Assembly (NCBI GenBank): GCA_905212085.1
Contig: CAJMDF010000005.1
Coordinates: 1-64,000 of the forward strand
DNA length: 64,000 bases
Direction: 5' to 3'
Origin: an uncultured Clostridium sp.
Lineage (GTDB): Bacteria; Cyanobacteriota; Vampirovibrionia; Gastranaerophilales; Gastranaerophilaceae
Shown: positions 17,736-26,958 of the stretch, piece after piece
How the letters are laid out: each line of letters opens with the position of its first letter
Position numbering within the stretch: position 1 is the first letter of the stretch
Position numbers and translations under genes: made by a program
The notes under the pieces: model-generated
What the model saw: only the letters and a program-made list of their open reading frames with translations
Databases searched by the model: none
What the model was told of the DNA's origin: nothing

Positions 17736-18548
17736 TTATTTTGCAGTTGCTAGTGCTACCCCTACGCCAGCGATACCTCCTATTAATGCGGCCCAGAAAG
17801 GTTTGTTTTTTGCACCAGCCCAGAATGCTTTTAATAAGTATTTTGTTGATATTGCTGCTGCTCCGCCGAATACTGCACCACCTGCAACGTTACCAGCAAT
17901 TTTCTTAGCTCTTTCGCTTCTGCCTACTGGTTGACCTGTGAGTTCTGATACGTTTTCTTCTGCTGTCTTTTTATCAGCTAAGCCTATAGTAACAGTCTGT
18001 AAGAAGCCTTGAGTGAATGAGCCTCTGCCGTATTTTCGAATGTCATCTGTGATTGAGCAACCATATTGTTGTGCATACAGAGTGGAGGCTCTATTTGCGA
18101 TTTCTTCAGGACTTGCATCTCCATACATATTTCGAACGCTTTCTATGTAATTTTGATAAGCTTCCTGAATTTGTTGTTGTTCGTTTTGCATTATTTTTTC
18201 ATGAAGGTAAGTTGCTTTTTTTGCAATTCCTTCTTGAGGAGAATTCAATCGAAGGTCGGCATTACGCATTTTTTGTTGGCGTCTTACTTGATTATCAATC
18301 ATGAAGTCTTGATATTTTTCATAATTTTTGTAGTAGTCTTCATAATTATAACCACCGCCAAATGCAGGCATCATAGGATACATTCCGTAACCGCCTCCAA
18401 AGATACTTCCGTTCATACTCATCATAGGATTTGCCATTCCTAATGGTGTGTACAAGTCCATATCTGTTAAATCGTTTAATGCTACCTGGTTATTGTATAT
18501 ATTCGGGTATAATCCGTACATACTTGCAGCCATATTGAAGTCTGCCAT
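17736..18548 (-). CDS. Hypothetical membrane-associated protein, 270 aa
   Basis: A 270 aa protein whose first ~90 residues are rich in Met, Gly, Tyr and Asn. A charged Gln/Glu-rich region with coiled-coil character follows (~90-150). The C-terminus has two Gly/Ala-rich hydrophobic segments (NVAGGAVFGGAAAIS at ~213-227, then AALIGGIAGVGVALATAK at the end). A ribosome binding site GGAGG precedes the ATG and a strong terminator follows, so it is a single-gene unit. The tail resembles the two-segment layout of the 143 aa protein at 11.9 kb. Family not recognised. Confidence 0.7.
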   Translation of the reverse strand: MADFNMAASMYGLYPNIYNNQVALNDLTDMDLYTPLGMANPMMSMNGSIFGGGYGMYPMMPAFGGGYNYEDYYKNYEKYQDFMIDNQVRRQQKMRNADLRLNSPQEGIAKKATYLHEKIMQNEQQQIQEAYQNYIESVRNMYGDASPEEIANRASTLYAQQYGCSITDDIRKYGRGSFTQGFLQTVTIGLADKKTAEENVSELTGQPVGRSERAKKIAGNVAGGAVFGGAAAISTKYLLKAFWAGAKNKPFWAALIGGIAGVGVALATAK

Positions 18549-18661
18549 AACCTAACCTCCAAATTGAATTTTCTAACCTACCTTACTTATATAAAAACTT
18601 TGTTTGTTTTTAAATTGCTTTTTTATCATTATTTATGTTACAATTTCGTAACAATAGTGTA

Positions 18662-18690
18662 TTGCATAAATGTTTAAATATATGTAATAT
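18662..18690 (+). promoter_or_regulatory. Promoter of 369 aa TPR gene
   Basis: TTGCAT at 18662-18667, a 17-base spacer and TAATAT at 18685-18690, followed by GAGG and a TTG start at 18714. Confidence 0.5.
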
Positions 18691-18713
18691 GGTCTTATAA
18701 TGAGGTATAGCAG

Positions 18714-19823
18714 TTGAAAAAGTTTTTTTCAGGTTTATTTACATTATTATTAATTGCCGGAGTTGGAGCATTAATTTATATGCATCCAGTATTTTTTAAT
18801 AAGCAGTTAGATAAGGTAAAAAGTCTTTATTATGTTCATAAAGGAGATAAAGCTTTAAAAAAACAGAAATTGCAAAAAGCTATAAATTATTATAATACTG
18901 CTTTACGATTATATCCAGAACATTATGGGGCTTGGTATAATCTCGGAAATATTTATGTAGTATATGAGGATTATTACTCAGCTGTAGATGCTTATGAAAA
19001 AGCTTTTGAATATAATCCTAAAATGGTTATTGCCAGAATGAATTACGGAATTATTTCTGCTGAAAAATTGGGGGATTTCGATGGGGCAATTGACCAATAC
19101 GATGAAATTTTAAAAACAAAAAGACATTTACTCTCTATTCCTTTTGTGTACAGCAACCGAAAAAGTTACAAAGTAAATAAAGGTTTAGCTTATTATAACA
19201 AAGGAGTTGCTTATAAACAGAAGTATGTGTATATTGAAGATGATTGGGAATTTCGCAGACAATATCTTTTAAAAGCTCTTGATTCATATAAAGAGGCTTG
19301 TAAAATTCTTAAAAAAGATTATGATGCTCGTTACAACCTAGCTTTAACTTATCAGCTTTTAGGTGATTATAAAGAAGCAGGACTTGCGTACTGCAAGGCG
19401 ATAGAATTAAATCCTATGAATTATGAGGCTCATTATAATCTTGCTATTTTATTAAGGCATTTAAAATATTATAAGGAATCATTAGAAGAATTAGAAAAAG
19501 CTACAACTTTAATAGCTAACAGCGGTGGAAATAACATGGCATCTCGTCAGCGTTACGTCTTTGATGTGATGAATGATGTTACTCGAACTATTTTAGCAAA
19601 TTCAAATAGTGATTTAATTGAAAAAATAACTGATGAGCCTGCAAAAAATTCAAATATTACCTATGTAAACGGTAAAATTGTTTATACAGATGATTTAGAT
19701 AAAGCGATTATTAAAAATTTAAAAGTGTGTGGTGCAAAAGAAATTTTCCAAGAAGAAATTGATGATGAAAATACTGAATTTGACGATGTTCGTTATAATG
19801 TTCATGTCCCTGGCGTTGAATAA
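18714..19823 (+). CDS. Membrane-anchored TPR-repeat protein
   Basis: A 369 aa protein that starts with TTG, supported by GAGG nine bases upstream and a hydrophobic N-terminal anchor immediately after it (residues ~5-24). At least five tetratricopeptide repeats follow between ~40 and 260, for example AWYNLGNIYVVYEDYYSAVD and ARYNLALTYQLLGDYKEAGL. The last ~100 residues are acidic and not repeat-like. It is probably anchored in the inner membrane with the repeats outside. Its stop lies one base from the convergent DUF2142 gene. Confidence 0.85.
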   Translation: MKKFFSGLFTLLLIAGVGALIYMHPVFFNKQLDKVKSLYYVHKGDKALKKQKLQKAINYYNTALRLYPEHYGAWYNLGNIYVVYEDYYSAVDAYEKAFEYNPKMVIARMNYGIISAEKLGDFDGAIDQYDEILKTKRHLLSIPFVYSNRKSYKVNKGLAYYNKGVAYKQKYVYIEDDWEFRRQYLLKALDSYKEACKILKKDYDARYNLALTYQLLGDYKEAGLAYCKAIELNPMNYEAHYNLAILLRHLKYYKESLEELEKATTLIANSGGNNMASRQRYVFDVMNDVTRTILANSNSDLIEKITDEPAKNSNITYVNGKIVYTDDLDKAIIKNLKVCGAKEIFQEEIDDENTEFDDVRYNVHVPGVE

Positions 19824-19824
19824 T

Positions 19825-21201
19825 TTATATTTGATAATATAAATTTGGGAATATGTCATAAAATCTTGTGAGAATAGATATTGCTCCGGAGAATAATATT
19901 AAAGTTATTGATATTGCTGAGATATTAAATATCTTATAATTTTCATCTTTTTTATATTTGATTAGAGCTGCTATAACTGCAAATATAGGGATTAAAAGTG
20001 GAGTATAATATTTACCGTTTAAGCCTGTTATAATTAAGCTTCCAACGTTTGACCAAGCAAGATAAAGATATGTGCTTATAATTACATAACCGGTTATAGC
20101 TGTTATTATAATTATATATTTTTGGTAGTTGTGTATAATAAAGTCCTTAATTCCGTTATAGATTATAGATATACTAATAAGTATTGGGTATATTATATAT
20201 GTTAAATTATCTAATTTCGTGTCTTGCCATCCTAATACTCCAATTGAAGTTATTAATAATCGGAAAAATTTAACTATTGTAGTAATTGTAAGTATCCAAA
20301 TATATTTAATAGGGTTGTGGATTATAAAATCTGCTTGAGAATACATATTTGCATTAGAATTTAAAGGAACATAAAGATCTTTTATCATATCACTCCAAAT
20401 TATGCATCCAATAATTGAAGGTAATATAATGCTTGTGATTTTTATTAAATATTTGTTCTTGAATTTTTCTTTTGGGATTAAAAATAACAGTGGAATTAAA
20501 TAGAAATTATGCTTTGTAAGAGCGAGAATAAAAAGAAGAATTGACAGTAAAAAGTAGTCTTTGTATGTTAAACTTTCTGTTTTGTCAAAAGCATATTCAA
20601 ATATTTTTGCAGTGAACAATATACTAATTCCTATTAATGTAGCATCCGTAGAACAGGAACATCCTAAAGAAAGATTCATTGGTGATAGTAGTAATAGGAA
20701 TGTTGCTATTTTTAAGAAAGGTATGTGCTTTATGGCATAATATCCTAAAATTGTATAAAGTATTAAGTTTAAAAATCTTGCTAAATACAATGCTATAAGC
20801 GTAGGAGTATGTAATATTTTCCCGATAATTATTCCAATGCTCTGTGGAATATATGCAATAGGAGAATATAGTGCCGTATTTGGATAATGAATGAATTTTT
20901 TTGTCTTGTTTGTTTTGATTTTTAAAGATTTTTTTAATTGGTCAACAGAGGTTTTTTGTGTAATATTTTTAATTAGATAAGAGTAGTTTTGATTTAATTT
21001 TGAAAGCGATTCGGGTAAATAACTCCCGATATTATTGTTATTATTTTCAGCAATAAATAATCCTTCTGAGATAGCATAACTTCTGAAAAAATGATTTGCT
21101 TCATCTACAGATTGGAATGGTGGTGTTATTATTCCATAGATTATTCCAAAAAATATTGCTATAATTATGAATACTTTTTCAACCTTTAACTGCACCTTCA
21201 T
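19825..21201 (-). CDS. DUF2142 family polytopic membrane protein
   Basis: A 458 aa protein with roughly ten transmembrane segments. Near the N-terminus it has TPPFQSVDEANHFFRSYAIS, the hallmark of DUF2142 proteins, which resemble GT-C type glycosyltransferases that use lipid-linked sugars. The first extracellular loop is Asn-rich. It overlaps the upstream ABC permease gene by 23 bp, so the three genes form one operon. A link between sugar uptake and envelope glycosylation is only inference. Confidence 0.8.
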   Translation of the reverse strand: MKVQLKVEKVFIIIAIFFGIIYGIITPPFQSVDEANHFFRSYAISEGLFIAENNNNNIGSYLPESLSKLNQNYSYLIKNITQKTSVDQLKKSLKIKTNKTKKFIHYPNTALYSPIAYIPQSIGIIIGKILHTPTLIALYLARFLNLILYTILGYYAIKHIPFLKIATFLLLLSPMNLSLGCSCSTDATLIGISILFTAKIFEYAFDKTESLTYKDYFLLSILLFILALTKHNFYLIPLLFLIPKEKFKNKYLIKITSIILPSIIGCIIWSDMIKDLYVPLNSNANMYSQADFIIHNPIKYIWILTITTIVKFFRLLITSIGVLGWQDTKLDNLTYIIYPILISISIIYNGIKDFIIHNYQKYIIIITAITGYVIISTYLYLAWSNVGSLIITGLNGKYYTPLLIPIFAVIAALIKYKKDENYKIFNISAISITLILFSGAISILTRFYDIFPNLYYQI

Positions 21202-22021
21202 TTTCTCCAGAAATAAAGTATCTTTGCATTGCTAAGAAAAATATTAAAATTGGGATTGTTGATAAAATTGATCCAGCAGCTATAAAACGCCAGTTAGAAC
21301 TGAACATCCCTTGTAAATTGTTTACCCCAACTGGTAATGTGTACATTGCTTCTTTTGTTAAAACGATACTAGGCCATAAAAATTCACCCCAAGAGCCGAT
21401 AAATGTAAATATTGCAAGCACTGCTAATGATGGTTTTACCATTGGTAAAAGTACTCTCCAAAATACTTGAAATACGTTACATCCATCAACAATTGCTGCT
21501 TCTTCCATTTCCTTTGGAATTCCTAAAAAGGCTTGTCGCATCAAAAATATTCCAAAAGCACTTACCGCAAATGGCATTATAAGACCTATAAAGCCTGCAA
21601 AATTATTTACTGTATCTACAAGATGCAGTTTTAATGTGATTAAATACACAGGCAGCATAATTGCCTGAAATGGTATCATTATTGTTGCTAAAATTGCAAA
21701 AAATGTAATTTTTTTACCCTTAAATTCCATTCTTGCAAGAGGATATCCTGCCATTGAAGATAAGATAAGATTTAATAAGACAGTTCCGCCTGCGACAATC
21801 ATACTGTTTATAAAATACCCTATAAAATCAACCTTATCCCAAACTCCTGTATAGTTTGACCAAGTGAAGTCTTGAGGAATTATTTGCGGAGGATATGCAA
21901 AAATATTTTCACTGTTTCCTTTCAATGATGTTGAAATAAGCCATATAAAAGGAAATATTGAAAGTAATGAAACAAATATCAATATTGAATGTATAGTAAT
22001 TTTTTCTATTATTTTTTTCAT
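21179..22021 (-). CDS. Carbohydrate ABC transporter permease, MalG type
   Basis: A 280 aa inner-membrane permease with six predicted membrane segments. The cytoplasmic EAA loop is clear: EEAAIVDGCNVFQVFWRVLL at ~183-202, with the Gly at the normal spacing. It pairs with the MalF-type permease encoded 17 bp upstream. No substrate-binding protein or ATPase gene lies in this operon, so those parts must come from elsewhere. Confidence 0.92.
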   Translation of the reverse strand: MKKIIEKITIHSILIFVSLLSIFPFIWLISTSLKGNSENIFAYPPQIIPQDFTWSNYTGVWDKVDFIGYFINSMIVAGGTVLLNLILSSMAGYPLARMEFKGKKITFFAILATIMIPFQAIMLPVYLITLKLHLVDTVNNFAGFIGLIMPFAVSAFGIFLMRQAFLGIPKEMEEAAIVDGCNVFQVFWRVLLPMVKPSLAVLAIFTFIGSWGEFLWPSIVLTKEAMYTLPVGVNNLQGMFSSNWRFIAAGSILSTIPILIFFLAMQRYFISGENEGAVKG

Positions 22022-22038
22022 TTTTTATCCTTTTAAGT

Positions 22039-22911
22039 CTATATGTTATATTTGTTTCTTTCAAAGCATAAGATATTAATAAGAGAAAATATCATTACGA
22101 TAATTAACAGTATAACAGCCATTGCAGAGGCAAAGCCTAAATCCAGATTTTCAAATGCTCTTTCGTATATATAATATACGATTGTTTTACTCGAATTTAG
22201 CGGTCCGCCTTTTGTCATTACATAAATTTCTGCAAAAACTTTCATTGCTGATATTGCACTTATTGTGGTTACAAGAGCAATTGTCGGCATTATATGCGGA
22301 ACTGTAACAGTTAGGTGTTTTGTTAAAAAATTAGCACCGTCAATATCGCATGCTTCATAAAGTTCTTTGGGTACACTCATTAGAGCAGCAAGATAAATTA
22401 TCATATAATAGCCTATACCTTTCCAAATAGTTACAATAATTACAGAATATAATGCATAATTTGGATCGGTAAGCCATCCTATAGAAGCCATCCCAAGTCT
22501 TGTGACCAAGTAATTTAATATCCCCTGATCTGCATAGAGCCATTTGAAAGCAATTGCTGCAACTACTATTGATACAATTACAGGAAGATATATTAGTATT
22601 TTATATAAAGTTACCCCTTTTATTTTTTGATTTATTAAAATTGCTAAAAATAATGGGAATATCGCTAGTATTGGTACTGCAACAAAAAGATAAATAAAAG
22701 TGTTCCATAAAACTTTGTAAAATATAGGGTTTTTAAATAGGTTTATGTAATTTGCTAACCCAATAAATTCTGGTTTATAAATATTATGAGAGTAATCTAA
22801 AAAACTTAATAAAAATGTTTGAAAAAACGGTATAAAAAAGAATATTACCAAAACTATTGCTGCTGGTAATAAGAATAAATAAGGTGCATATTTCCCATAA
22901 TATTTAAACAT
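22039..22911 (-). CDS. Sugar ABC transporter permease, MalF/UgpA type
   Basis: A 290 aa inner-membrane permease, first gene of the operon. The EAA loop YEACDIDGANFLTKHLTVT is at ~186-204, and the N-terminal PYLFLLPAAIVLVIFFFIPF segment is typical of UgpA/MalF relatives. It would form a heterodimer with the MalG-type partner. No Shine-Dalgarno is seen; TGA-CATAAT lies six bases upstream of ATG, so the operon mRNA may begin at the start codon. Confidence 0.92.
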   Translation of the reverse strand: MFKYYGKYAPYLFLLPAAIVLVIFFFIPFFQTFLLSFLDYSHNIYKPEFIGLANYINLFKNPIFYKVLWNTFIYLFVAVPILAIFPLFLAILINQKIKGVTLYKILIYLPVIVSIVVAAIAFKWLYADQGILNYLVTRLGMASIGWLTDPNYALYSVIIVTIWKGIGYYMIIYLAALMSVPKELYEACDIDGANFLTKHLTVTVPHIMPTIALVTTISAISAMKVFAEIYVMTKGGPLNSSKTIVYYIYERAFENLDLGFASAMAVILLIIVMIFSLINILCFERNKYNI

Positions 22912-22917
22912 AGGTCA

Positions 22918-22926
22918 ATTATGTCA
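22918..22926 (-). promoter_or_regulatory. Extended -10 promoter, leaderless permease operon
   Basis: Minus strand TGA-CATAAT, then TGACCT, then ATG at 22911. Same geometry as the dnaX, tsaD, ribD and acyltransferase starts. Confidence 0.45.
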
Positions 22927-22949
22927 TTTTTTTATAAAAGGGTCAAGAG

Positions 22950-22978
22950 TTGAAATATTCTGTAAAATATGATAAGTT
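22950..22978 (+). promoter_or_regulatory. Promoter of prepilin 2
   Basis: TTGAAA at 22950-22955, a 17-base spacer and TAAGTT at 22973-22978, 22 bases before the ATG, with AAAGGAG between. The -10 is weaker than at prepilins 1 and 4. Confidence 0.5.
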
Positions 22979-23000
22979 GAGAAAGAGAAAGGAGTAAGTT

Positions 23001-23881
23001 ATGAAAAGATTTCAAGCAGAACAGACACAAGAATCTAATAAATTAAATAATGCCCATGTAGAAGTGTCTACCTGTGCAGCAGTCGGGGGGGGGGCAATTT
23101 AGAGCTTACTCCGCAAGGATTTAAGGGATTATTTAAAAAATTAGTGTCGGGTCAAGCGGCACGCTTGGGATTTACTTTAGCAGAGGTTTTAATCACTTTA
23201 GGAATAATTGGTGTTGTAGCTGCAATGACAATGCCCACGTTAATCGTAAATTATCAGAAAAAAGTTACTGTTGTGAAGCTAAAAAAAGAATATTCTGAAT
23301 TGAATAGTGTTTTAAAACAATCTGTAGCAGATTATGGCTCAACTTCAACTTGGGCAGATTGGCCTGTTGATGCTTATAATAGGGATGGTTTAACTGAAAA
23401 ATGGGTTAATAAGTATGTTATACCATATACTAAAGTGTTAAAATTAGATGCAAAATCTATTCTTCCTACTGTTGTTGGCTTGGATGGAATATCTGGTGCC
23501 GCCAATGCTGCATATTCAATTGTAAAAGAAGATGGTATTATTTGGGGATTTATGCCAAATATAAATTATGGAACAGGCGTGAGAATTTTTGTTTATATTA
23601 ATAATCCTAAAAATAGAGATGCTATATTAGGTAAAGATGTTTTTGTTTTTGTTATATATAGTTCAGATAAGGATATTGTGAAAGCTTGGGGTCAAGGCCA
23701 TACTAGAGATGATTTAATGGCTGCTGGTTCTATGCCAAACTCTAATACTGCAAATGAATTACCTAATGCTGGTAGTTGTAATAAGGAAGGTTTTTATTTT
23801 TCTTATGCACGTGCTGGGGCAGCTTGTTCAGCTTTAATTATGCTCGATGGTTGGCAAATTAAGAGTGATTATCCTTGGTAA
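23001..23881 (+). CDS. Type IV prepilin-like protein, frame broken at G10 tract (prepilin 2)
   Basis: ATG 23001 has a good AAAGGAG and starts a leader MKRFQAEQTQESN, plainly related to that of prepilin 1. After 28 codons comes G10 (23085-23094), and the frame stops at TAG 23100 after GGGAI. One extra base joins it to NLELTPQGFKGLFKK and then the processing site G/FTLAEVLITLGIIGVV, giving a 293 aa prepilin ending KSDYPW. A GTG at 23144 lies in the pilin frame before the cleavage site but has no Shine-Dalgarno. The mature domain carries LGKDVFVF and two C-terminal Cys residues (in GSCNKEG and AACSAL) that may form the usual pilin disulfide loop. Confidence 0.85.
23085..23094 (+). repeat. G10 homopolymer in prepilin 2 leader
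   Basis: Ten G flanked as GTC-G10-CAATTTAGAGCTTACT. The frame state is the same as at prepilin 1: off at ten, on at eleven or eight. Confidence 0.9.
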
Positions 23882-24745
23882 TTAACTTTTACATCTTATA
23901 AGCCATATATCACTTACAACATTTTCTAAAACTCGTTTGCTTACTGACCCTGTCAAAAAGCGATCGAGTTTTGATTTGTTTCTAGAACCTAGAATAATTA
24001 AATCAATATCGTTTACTCTTGCATAATCAATAATTTTTTGTGCTGGAATCCCGTTTAGTATACTTGTTTCGTTTGTTGTAATATTGTGCTTTAAAAGCAT
24101 ATTCCTAATATCTTCGATAGCTCTTGCTGCATATTTCTGTTGTTGTCTTTGAATATCTAAAAGCCAATTTGTATCCAATGTGCCATCTAAAAATAGTAAG
24201 TTTGGATCTTCATTTACCATACAAATATGTATTTCTTTATCTTCAAGTTTTATATCTGGGATAATTTTATTTATAATTTCTAATGAACAGTTTGTGCCAT
24301 CTGTAGTAAGTAGTATTTTCTTTTTATTATTTTCTTCTTTTGCTATGTAATCCGATATTTTACTACTGTTAATTATTTCTTGTGATACAGAGCCTAACCA
24401 TTTTTGCAATCCTTTTTTCCCATGTGATCCCATTAAAATCAGATCATAAGGCTCTTTTTCAGATTGTTCCAAGATGCTTTCAATTGCTGCTCCGCAATTT
24501 TTTATTTTGTTTATTGGAGTCATTCCTAATTTTTTTATTTCTTCTTCTGCATAATCAAGTATAGTATCTGCCATATTGGCGCATGTATATGCAAAATTTT
24601 TTTCTTCAAGATTTATTTCATCTGGTAAAAAGGACCAATCAATTACGCAAATAATATCGATTTGTGCATTTTTGACCCAGCCAGAAATATTTTTCAGTGC
24701 ATTAAAACTGATTTTGGACCCGTCTGTACAGAATAATATTTTCAT
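23882..24745 (-). CDS. Universal stress protein, two UspA domains
   Basis: A 287 aa cytoplasmic protein made of two UspA domains (residues ~1-140 and ~145-287). Each ends with the ATP-binding loop: GSHGKKGLQKWLGSVSQEI in the first and GSRNKSKLDRFLTGSVSKRV in the second. Such tandem Usp proteins bind ATP or AMP and respond to starvation or energy stress. The start has GGAGA nine bases upstream. It converges on prepilin 2 with no gap. Confidence 0.92.
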   Translation of the reverse strand: MKILFCTDGSKISFNALKNISGWVKNAQIDIICVIDWSFLPDEINLEEKNFAYTCANMADTILDYAEEEIKKLGMTPINKIKNCGAAIESILEQSEKEPYDLILMGSHGKKGLQKWLGSVSQEIINSSKISDYIAKEENNKKKILLTTDGTNCSLEIINKIIPDIKLEDKEIHICMVNEDPNLLFLDGTLDTNWLLDIQRQQQKYAARAIEDIRNMLLKHNITTNETSILNGIPAQKIIDYARVNDIDLIILGSRNKSKLDRFLTGSVSKRVLENVVSDIWLIRCKS

Positions 24746-24882
24746 ATATTTGATCTCCTAATTAAATTTTTCAAAAATAAATATAAATTATGTTAAGGAA
24801 AATTACATTGTCTGGTATTCTATATTTTTTTTTGTTATTATGTTTTTAGGGAAATGTTTTTTATAGGAATTTTGTTATAGTC

Positions 24883-25500
24883 ATGACGTCAAATCAAAAA
24901 ATTCAATCAAAGGTTAATTTAAGAGATTATAAGGATTTAATTGAAACAATTGCAAAAGTTGAATACCAAAAGTTTTCTACTTCTCATTTGATTGAGCTTC
25001 CTGAATTAATAAATATCGGTAATCACACTTTATACATATTATTTAAAAATCATTCCCCAGAAAATTACAATAATACTTATCTTTCTACTGCAATAAAATG
25101 GGCAATAAGAAATGAAGTCAGAAGACGTTATAAATGGTACTCTTTAAAAAATAGAAAACAACAAATAGATGAAGAAAATGGAAATTTAAGAGAAGAAGTA
25201 TATAAAACTATACTTTCAATTGATGAAATGCAAGATGCAGAGGTTCCTACACAAATTAAGGCTGAGGATAAAACCCCTGAAGAATGTATTGAATTGTCAG
25301 AGTTAAAAAATGAAATTCTAGAATCAATGAAAAAATTACCGCCCAGGGAAAGAGAATTGATTGAATATAAGTTTTTTAAAGAAAAAAAATTAAGAGAAAT
25401 TGCTGAGGAATTTAATATTTCTCAATCAAGAATATCAAGAATTATTCAGTCCGGGTTAGATAAGATTAAAAGAGATTTAAAAAGGCAGGGGATTATTTAG
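24883..25500 (+). CDS. RNA polymerase sigma factor, sigma-70 family
   Basis: A 205 aa alternative sigma factor. Region 2-like sequence with WAIRNEVRRRYKWYS lies near 72-86. Region 4 is clear at ~148-200: LPPRERELIEYKFF, then a helix-turn-helix in LREIAEEFNISQSRISRII. It is shorter than the housekeeping sigma and lacks region 1.1, like group 3 factors. The Shine-Dalgarno is weak (AGGAA 13 bases upstream). Its stop overlaps the GTG start of gcvPB. The regulon cannot be inferred; the consensus promoters before prepilins suggest they use the main sigma. Confidence 0.88.
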   Translation: MTSNQKIQSKVNLRDYKDLIETIAKVEYQKFSTSHLIELPELINIGNHTLYILFKNHSPENYNNTYLSTAIKWAIRNEVRRRYKWYSLKNRKQQIDEENGNLREEVYKTILSIDEMQDAEVPTQIKAEDKTPEECIELSELKNEILESMKKLPPRERELIEYKFFKEKKLREIAEEFNISQSRISRIIQSGLDKIKRDLKRQGII

Positions 25501-26924
25501 TGAAAACTATTTTTGAAAAAAGCAACGGGGTATTAGGTGTAACTTTAACTGATGAGAAAGAGGATTTGTCTTTTATTGATAATTCTTTATTAAGATCATC
25601 TAAAGTTGGATTGCCGCAGGTTAGCGAGTTAGAAGCATTACGTCATTATAAAGAACTGTCAGATAAAAATTTTTGTATAGAAAAAGGTTTTTATCCTTTG
25701 GGATCTTGCACTATGAAATACAATCCTAAAGTAAATGAGCTTTTGGCATCTCTTGAAGGTTTTGTAAACTTACATCCATTATCTGATGATAATGATTGTC
25801 AAGGTGCTTTGGAATTAATGTATAAATTGCAAGAAGCATTGAAAAAAGTAACTGGTATGGATGCTATTACCTTGCAACCAGCTGCAGGAGCTCATGGGGA
25901 ATTGACTGGAATGATGGTTATTAAAAAATATTTTGAAGTCAAAGGTGATAACCGTAAAAAAGTTATAATTCCTGATTCAGCGCATGGTACAAATCCTGCG
26001 AGTGCTCATTTATGCGGATTTGAGATTGTTCCTGTAAAGTCAAACGAAAAAGGACAGGTTGACCTTGAAGATTTAAAGAAATTGCTTGATTCTGATGTAG
26101 CTGCAATTATGATGACTAATCCTAATACTTTAGGAATTTTTGAAGAAAATGTATTAGAAATTTCGAAATTAATGCATGATAACGGATCACTATTATATTA
26201 TGACGGAGCTAATTTTAATGCAATTATGGGATATACAAATCCTAAATTAATGGGCTTTGATGTTGTGCACTTAAATTTACATAAAACATTTTCAACTCCT
26301 CATGGCGGAGGAGGGCCAGGAGCAGGTCCTGTCGGTGTAGTAGAAGAATTAAAAGATTATTTACCATCACCAGTAATTGATTTTGATGGTGAAAAATATT
26401 TCAGAAATTATAATATAAAAAATTCAATCGGTAGTGTTAAAGGCTTTTATGGAAACTTTGGCGTTTTAGTAAAGGCTTATGCGTATATTTTAATGATGGG
26501 TGATAATTTAAAGGAAGCTAGTGAAAATGCTGTTTTGAATGCTAATTATTTAAAAGAAAAATTAAAACAAGCATATTTACTGCCTTATGATGAGCCTTGT
26601 ATGCATGAATTTGTTTTATCTGGAGAAAAACAAAAACATGAAAATGGGGTATCAACATTAAATATTGCAAAAGCTTTAATGGATGAAAATACTCATCCGC
26701 CAACGGTATATTTCCCATTAATTGTGCATGAAGCTATTATGATTGAGCCTACTGAATCTGAAACAAAAGATGTTTTAGATAATTTTGTAGATGTAATGCT
26801 AAAAATAGCTGAGGAAGCTAAATCAAATCCAGAAAAATTAATTTCAGCTCCTCATACAACTCCTGTAAAACGTATTGATGAGACATTAGCAGCTCGTCAT
26901 CCGGATTTGAATTTTAAACAATGA
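25500..26924 (+). CDS. gcvPB: Glycine dehydrogenase (decarboxylating) subunit 2
   Basis: A 474 aa PLP enzyme, the beta half of the split P-protein of the glycine cleavage system. The PLP lysine is in NLHKTFSTPHGGGGPG (Lys ~261). ALRHYKELSDKNFCIEKGFY and PLGSCTMKYNPK match the family N-terminus. It starts with GTG overlapping the sigma factor stop codon, preceded by AGGGGA. The partner gcvPA and the genes gcvT and gcvH are not in the window, so it is separated from its usual operon. Confidence 0.95.
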   Translation: MKTIFEKSNGVLGVTLTDEKEDLSFIDNSLLRSSKVGLPQVSELEALRHYKELSDKNFCIEKGFYPLGSCTMKYNPKVNELLASLEGFVNLHPLSDDNDCQGALELMYKLQEALKKVTGMDAITLQPAAGAHGELTGMMVIKKYFEVKGDNRKKVIIPDSAHGTNPASAHLCGFEIVPVKSNEKGQVDLEDLKKLLDSDVAAIMMTNPNTLGIFEENVLEISKLMHDNGSLLYYDGANFNAIMGYTNPKLMGFDVVHLNLHKTFSTPHGGGGPGAGPVGVVEELKDYLPSPVIDFDGEKYFRNYNIKNSIGSVKGFYGNFGVLVKAYAYILMMGDNLKEASENAVLNANYLKEKLKQAYLLPYDEPCMHEFVLSGEKQKHENGVSTLNIAKALMDENTHPPTVYFPLIVHEAIMIEPTESETKDVLDNFVDVMLKIAEEAKSNPEKLISAPHTTPVKRIDETLAARHPDLNFKQ

Positions 26925-26958
26925 GATAATAAATAAAATAAAGTAAGAGATAAAGAAT

